In this document: positions 24,818-26,724 of the stretch, in pieces
Position numbering within the stretch: the stretch's first letter is position 1
Layout: each line of letters starts with the position of its first letter
Assembly: GCA_947178085.1 (NCBI GenBank)
Contig: CAMWWS010000004.1
Coordinates: forward strand, 1-26,724
Source: an uncultured Lachnospiraceae bacterium
GTDB taxonomy: Bacteria; Bacillota_A; Clostridia; Lachnospirales; Lachnospiraceae
Reading direction: 5' to 3'
DNA: 26,724 bases
The notes under the pieces: generated by a model
The model's database searches: none
What the model saw: only the letters and a program-made list of their open reading frames with translations
What the model was told of the DNA's origin: nothing
Made by a program: the position numbers and the translations under genes

Positions 24818-24970
24818 TCAGAATAATATTTTATTTCTTCCCGCCAGAAGCTTCGCTCCTCCAATAATCAGAAGGATTCCGCTCGTTATACCCGATACTA
24901 AAATAACCACTCCGACTGCAATATTCATTGCACCGGCTCCGCCCATTGTTTTATATGTTCTTTCTTCCAT
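24818..24970 (-). CDS. 50-residue single-helix membrane protein
   Basis: A short gene read directly from the sequence. The minus strand from ATG 24970 to TGA 24818 encodes 50 residues: a polar start (MEERTYKTMGG), then a Gly/Ile/Val-rich hydrophobic stretch at about 15-37 (MNIAVGVVILVSGITSGILL) and a basic end (GGAKLLAGRNKILF). This is one membrane helix with a Gly-rich motif that continues into IIGGAKLL. GGAAGGAAA stands before the ATG. It lies 38 bases after pyrE and 74 before another membrane protein gene, filling a gap that would otherwise look empty. No catalytic motif is possible at this size. It could be a subunit or regulator of the neighbouring three-helix protein. Function unknown. 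Confidence 0.75.
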   Translation of the reverse strand: MEERTYKTMGGAGAMNIAVGVVILVSGITSGILLIIGGAKLLAGRNKILF

Positions 24971-25008
24971 CCTGATTTCCTTCCTTTCCTATCTTTATTT
25001 TTCTATCC

Positions 25009-25686
25009 CTATTTTGCTCCATACTGCTCATAATATGCGTCAATAGCCGCTTTCAGCGTATCGTCAATATAAACGCTGCCATTATAAGGCTTGTTATACA
25101 GACATTCGACTACTTCTTCCATTGTAACAATAGCATTCGCTCCGAATCCATACTTTTCTTTAATCTCATCAAGCGCGCTCTTCGAGCTCTCAAGTCCTCT
25201 CTCCATACGGTTTAAGGATACCATCAGACCCTTAATCTCCACATCCGCCTGCGCTTTGATAATAGGGAAGGTCTCTTCTATGGATTTTCCTGATGTCGTA
25301 ACGTCTTCTATGATGACTACCTTATCGCCGTCCTTAAGCTTGCTCCCCAGAAGAATGCCCGTATCGCCATGATCTTTGACTTCCTTACGGTTGGAGCAGT
25401 ATCTGACTTCCTTTCCGTATAACTCGCTGATTGCCATCGTCGTTGCTACTGAAAGGGGAATACCTTTGTATGCAGGTCCGAACAGCACATCAAAATCAAG
25501 ACCGTAGTGGTCATGAATAGCCTGCGCATAGTATACTCCCAACTGATGCAGCTGCGCGCCTGTCACATATGCGCCCGCATTCATAAAGAATGGAGATTTT
25601 CTTCCGCTTTTTAATGTAAAATCACCAAATTTGAGTACCTGACAGTCTACCATGAACTCAATAAACTGTTTCTTATAGTCTTCCAT
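25009..25686 (-). CDS. pyrE: Orotate phosphoribosyltransferase
   Basis: Converts orotate and PRPP to orotidine monophosphate in pyrimidine synthesis. With the start at ATG 25686, preceded by GGAGG, the protein has 225 residues; the in-frame codon at 25719 adds 11 residues that would cover the ribosome binding site. Motifs: FTLKSGRKSPFF (23-34), LFGPAYKGIPL (68-78), the mobile catalytic loop SNRKEVKDHG (98-107) and the PRPP signature VVIIEDVTTSGKS (123-135). It stands apart from other pyr genes: no pyrF, pyrB or pyrD is in the window. It has its own promoter and no visible PyrR attenuator in the leader of about 60 bases. Confidence 0.96.
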   Translation of the reverse strand: MEDYKKQFIEFMVDCQVLKFGDFTLKSGRKSPFFMNAGAYVTGAQLHQLGVYYAQAIHDHYGLDFDVLFGPAYKGIPLSVATTMAISELYGKEVRYCSNRKEVKDHGDTGILLGSKLKDGDKVVIIEDVTTSGKSIEETFPIIKAQADVEIKGLMVSLNRMERGLESSKSALDEIKEKYGFGANAIVTMEEVVECLYNKPYNGSVYIDDTLKAAIDAYYEQYGAK

Positions 25687-25754
25687 ATTTTCCAAACCTC
25701 CATATCTATGATTTTTCAACTCTCCCTGTTTTCCGGAAATGTCTATTTACAACA

Positions 25755-25783
25755 ATTCTACCACATTTATCCTTGTTATTCAA
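25755..25783 (-). promoter_or_regulatory. Promoter of pyrE
   Basis: On the minus strand -35 TTGAAT (25778-25783), 17-base spacer, -10 TAGAAT (25755-25760). The predicted start near 25748 gives a leader of about 60 bases. The preceding gene ends only 45 bases upstream of the -35 box, and no terminator hairpin was found between them. Confidence 0.75.
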
Positions 25784-25827
25784 ACAGATATTCCATTTCG
25801 TAAATCTCATACCTCCGGCTCGAATGC

Positions 25828-26724
25828 CTACCAATAAATGCCCTCATATGCGTAAGCATGTGCATAATCATAACTGATATTTGTTTCTTTCTCCGGTTTA
25901 AATTGTTTTCCCTGTAAAATATAATATCGCCAACTAGGTGCACCATCATACAAATCTTCATGACCATGCGCGGAAACAACTTGTACCTCCAGATTGCAGG
26001 TATTATCTGTCTCACTCTGTATTGCCTGCATCATTTCAAGAATTCTTTCCTGCACCACCTTTTCATGAACCGCTTTCTCCTCTCCGGACAGCTCTATGTC
26101 ATCAATACTTAAGTGAAAACTGGTCTTAATCGGATAATGATTATATATTTCTTCACAATTTAACTCCGAAAGGCGAAGCAACGTGTCTCTGTCACTGTAA
26201 GCCGCCAGCAACTGTTCCTTATATTTTCGATTACCCTCCCTAATTCTTTTATACTCTTTTTGTGTGTCCGTCGTATAACTGAATCCATCGACGCCGATAT
26301 AAACATGGCAATAGCTCCTTTTTGTCAATTCTTCAAGAGTCCCTTCATCAAAATAATCAATCAGATATTTTTTCTCATAATACTGCTCCAAATGGCTTTT
26401 CAGCCATGAACATTGCAAGGATTCCAAACTAAACATATTGTTTATCGTCTGTGTATATGTCTCTCCCATTCGGTCATGATAAGTAACTTCCCATGTGTCA
26501 TGTTGTATAGTGGGATCAACCCACCCGCAACCGCAGATTTCCCCCTCTTGATAAAAAGTTTTCTTCTCCCCAATCTCACAATCCTCCCCGAAAATAATCC
26601 GAAGCTCTTCCGCATAAATCTCAGGATAATCTTCTACATATATTTCCACCGGCACTTTTTGCTCTAGAATATTAAAATATAAAATAAATCCGACTGCCGC
26701 AACAAGAAATAATATCGCTAAAAT
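25828..26724 (-). CDS. Unrecognised membrane-anchored protein (5' end beyond window)
   Basis: The reading frame stays open to the right edge, so the true start lies outside. The first 23 visible residues (ILAILFLVAAVGFILYFNIL...) form a membrane helix, most likely an N-terminal anchor or signal, followed by about 276 residues outside the membrane. A GTG at 26655 is also in frame, but starting there would cut off the helix. The soluble part is acidic, with EIYVEDYPEIYAEELRIIFG, a CGCGW cluster, many Tyr and a helical middle (about RIREGNRKYKEQLLAAY). It ends with a beta-rich segment (NLEVQVVSAHGHEDLYD). I do not recognise the family. It is expected to face the outside of the cell, or to be released if cleaved. 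It is not obviously linked to pyrE, which has its own promoter. Confidence 0.75.
   Translation of the reverse strand: MLAILFLVAAVGFILYFNILEQKVPVEIYVEDYPEIYAEELRIIFGEDCEIGEKKTFYQEGEICGCGWVDPTIQHDTWEVTYHDRMGETYTQTINNMFSLESLQCSWLKSHLEQYYEKKYLIDYFDEGTLEELTKRSYCHVYIGVDGFSYTTDTQKEYKRIREGNRKYKEQLLAAYSDRDTLLRLSELNCEEIYNHYPIKTSFHLSIDDIELSGEEKAVHEKVVQERILEMMQAIQSETDNTCNLEVQVVSAHGHEDLYDGAPSWRYYILQGKQFKPEKETNISYDYAHAYAYEGIYW

Noticed and set aside
25706..25810. A 34-codon minus-strand frame between the right-edge gene and pyrE, with GGAGG next to its ATG
   Set aside because: The spacing from GGAGG to ATG is only one base, and the frame covers the pyrE promoter; not convincing as a leader peptide.

Overview
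The window looks like chromosomal DNA from a Gram-positive, low-to-mid GC member of the Clostridia, most likely a gut-type Lachnospiraceae. This is inferred from strong AGGAGG-type ribosome binding sites, lipoprotein-anchored pectin-degrading enzymes, a clpC-radA neighbourhood, a YvyF-like zinc-ribbon protein and consensus sigma-A promoters with 17-18 base spacers. Genus cannot be told from the sequence alone. Almost everything is on the minus strand; only an AraC-type regulator and a tRNA-Trp are on the plus strand.

Left part (1-8149). A glutathione peroxidase gene runs off the left edge behind a near-consensus promoter whose -10 box is overlapped by a MarR-like dyad. Next come two tandem paralogous GH53 endo-beta-1,4-galactanases, both lipoproteins with a GH53 domain, an Ig-like domain and a C-terminal carbohydrate-binding-like domain. 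They are divergent from an AraC-family activator that probably senses galactan products. An HD-GYP-type protein with a long helical N-terminal half converges on the AraC gene with a 4-base stop-codon overlap. Its promoter is back to back with that of tRNA-Trp(CCA).

Middle part (8150-18334). Two adjacent half-transporters form an asymmetric heterodimeric ABC exporter: one subunit has lost the catalytic Glu and the H-loop His, the other has a LSQGQ signature. Upstream in transcription order lies a tight cluster: YvyF-like zinc-ribbon protein, SH3-domain membrane protein, GntR regulator, clpC, an unrecognised 136-residue protein and radA. The GntR gene sits where ctsR-mcsA-mcsB would stand in Bacillus.

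Right part (18391-26724). purE-purM-purN-purD form a purine operon with its own promoter. Just upstream of that promoter is a tandem array of 28-base units with dyad symmetry. Further right are a long M29-type aminopeptidase, a three-helix membrane protein, a 50-residue one-helix membrane protein, pyrE with its own promoter, and an unrecognised membrane-anchored protein running off the right edge.

No phage, transposon, CRISPR array or plasmid features were seen. Most of the window is core genome. The accessory-like parts are the galactanase locus and the HD-GYP gene. No gene-free stretch exceeds 300 bases. The most unusual signals are the repeat array before purE, the GntR-clpC arrangement and the small membrane genes downstream of pyrE.
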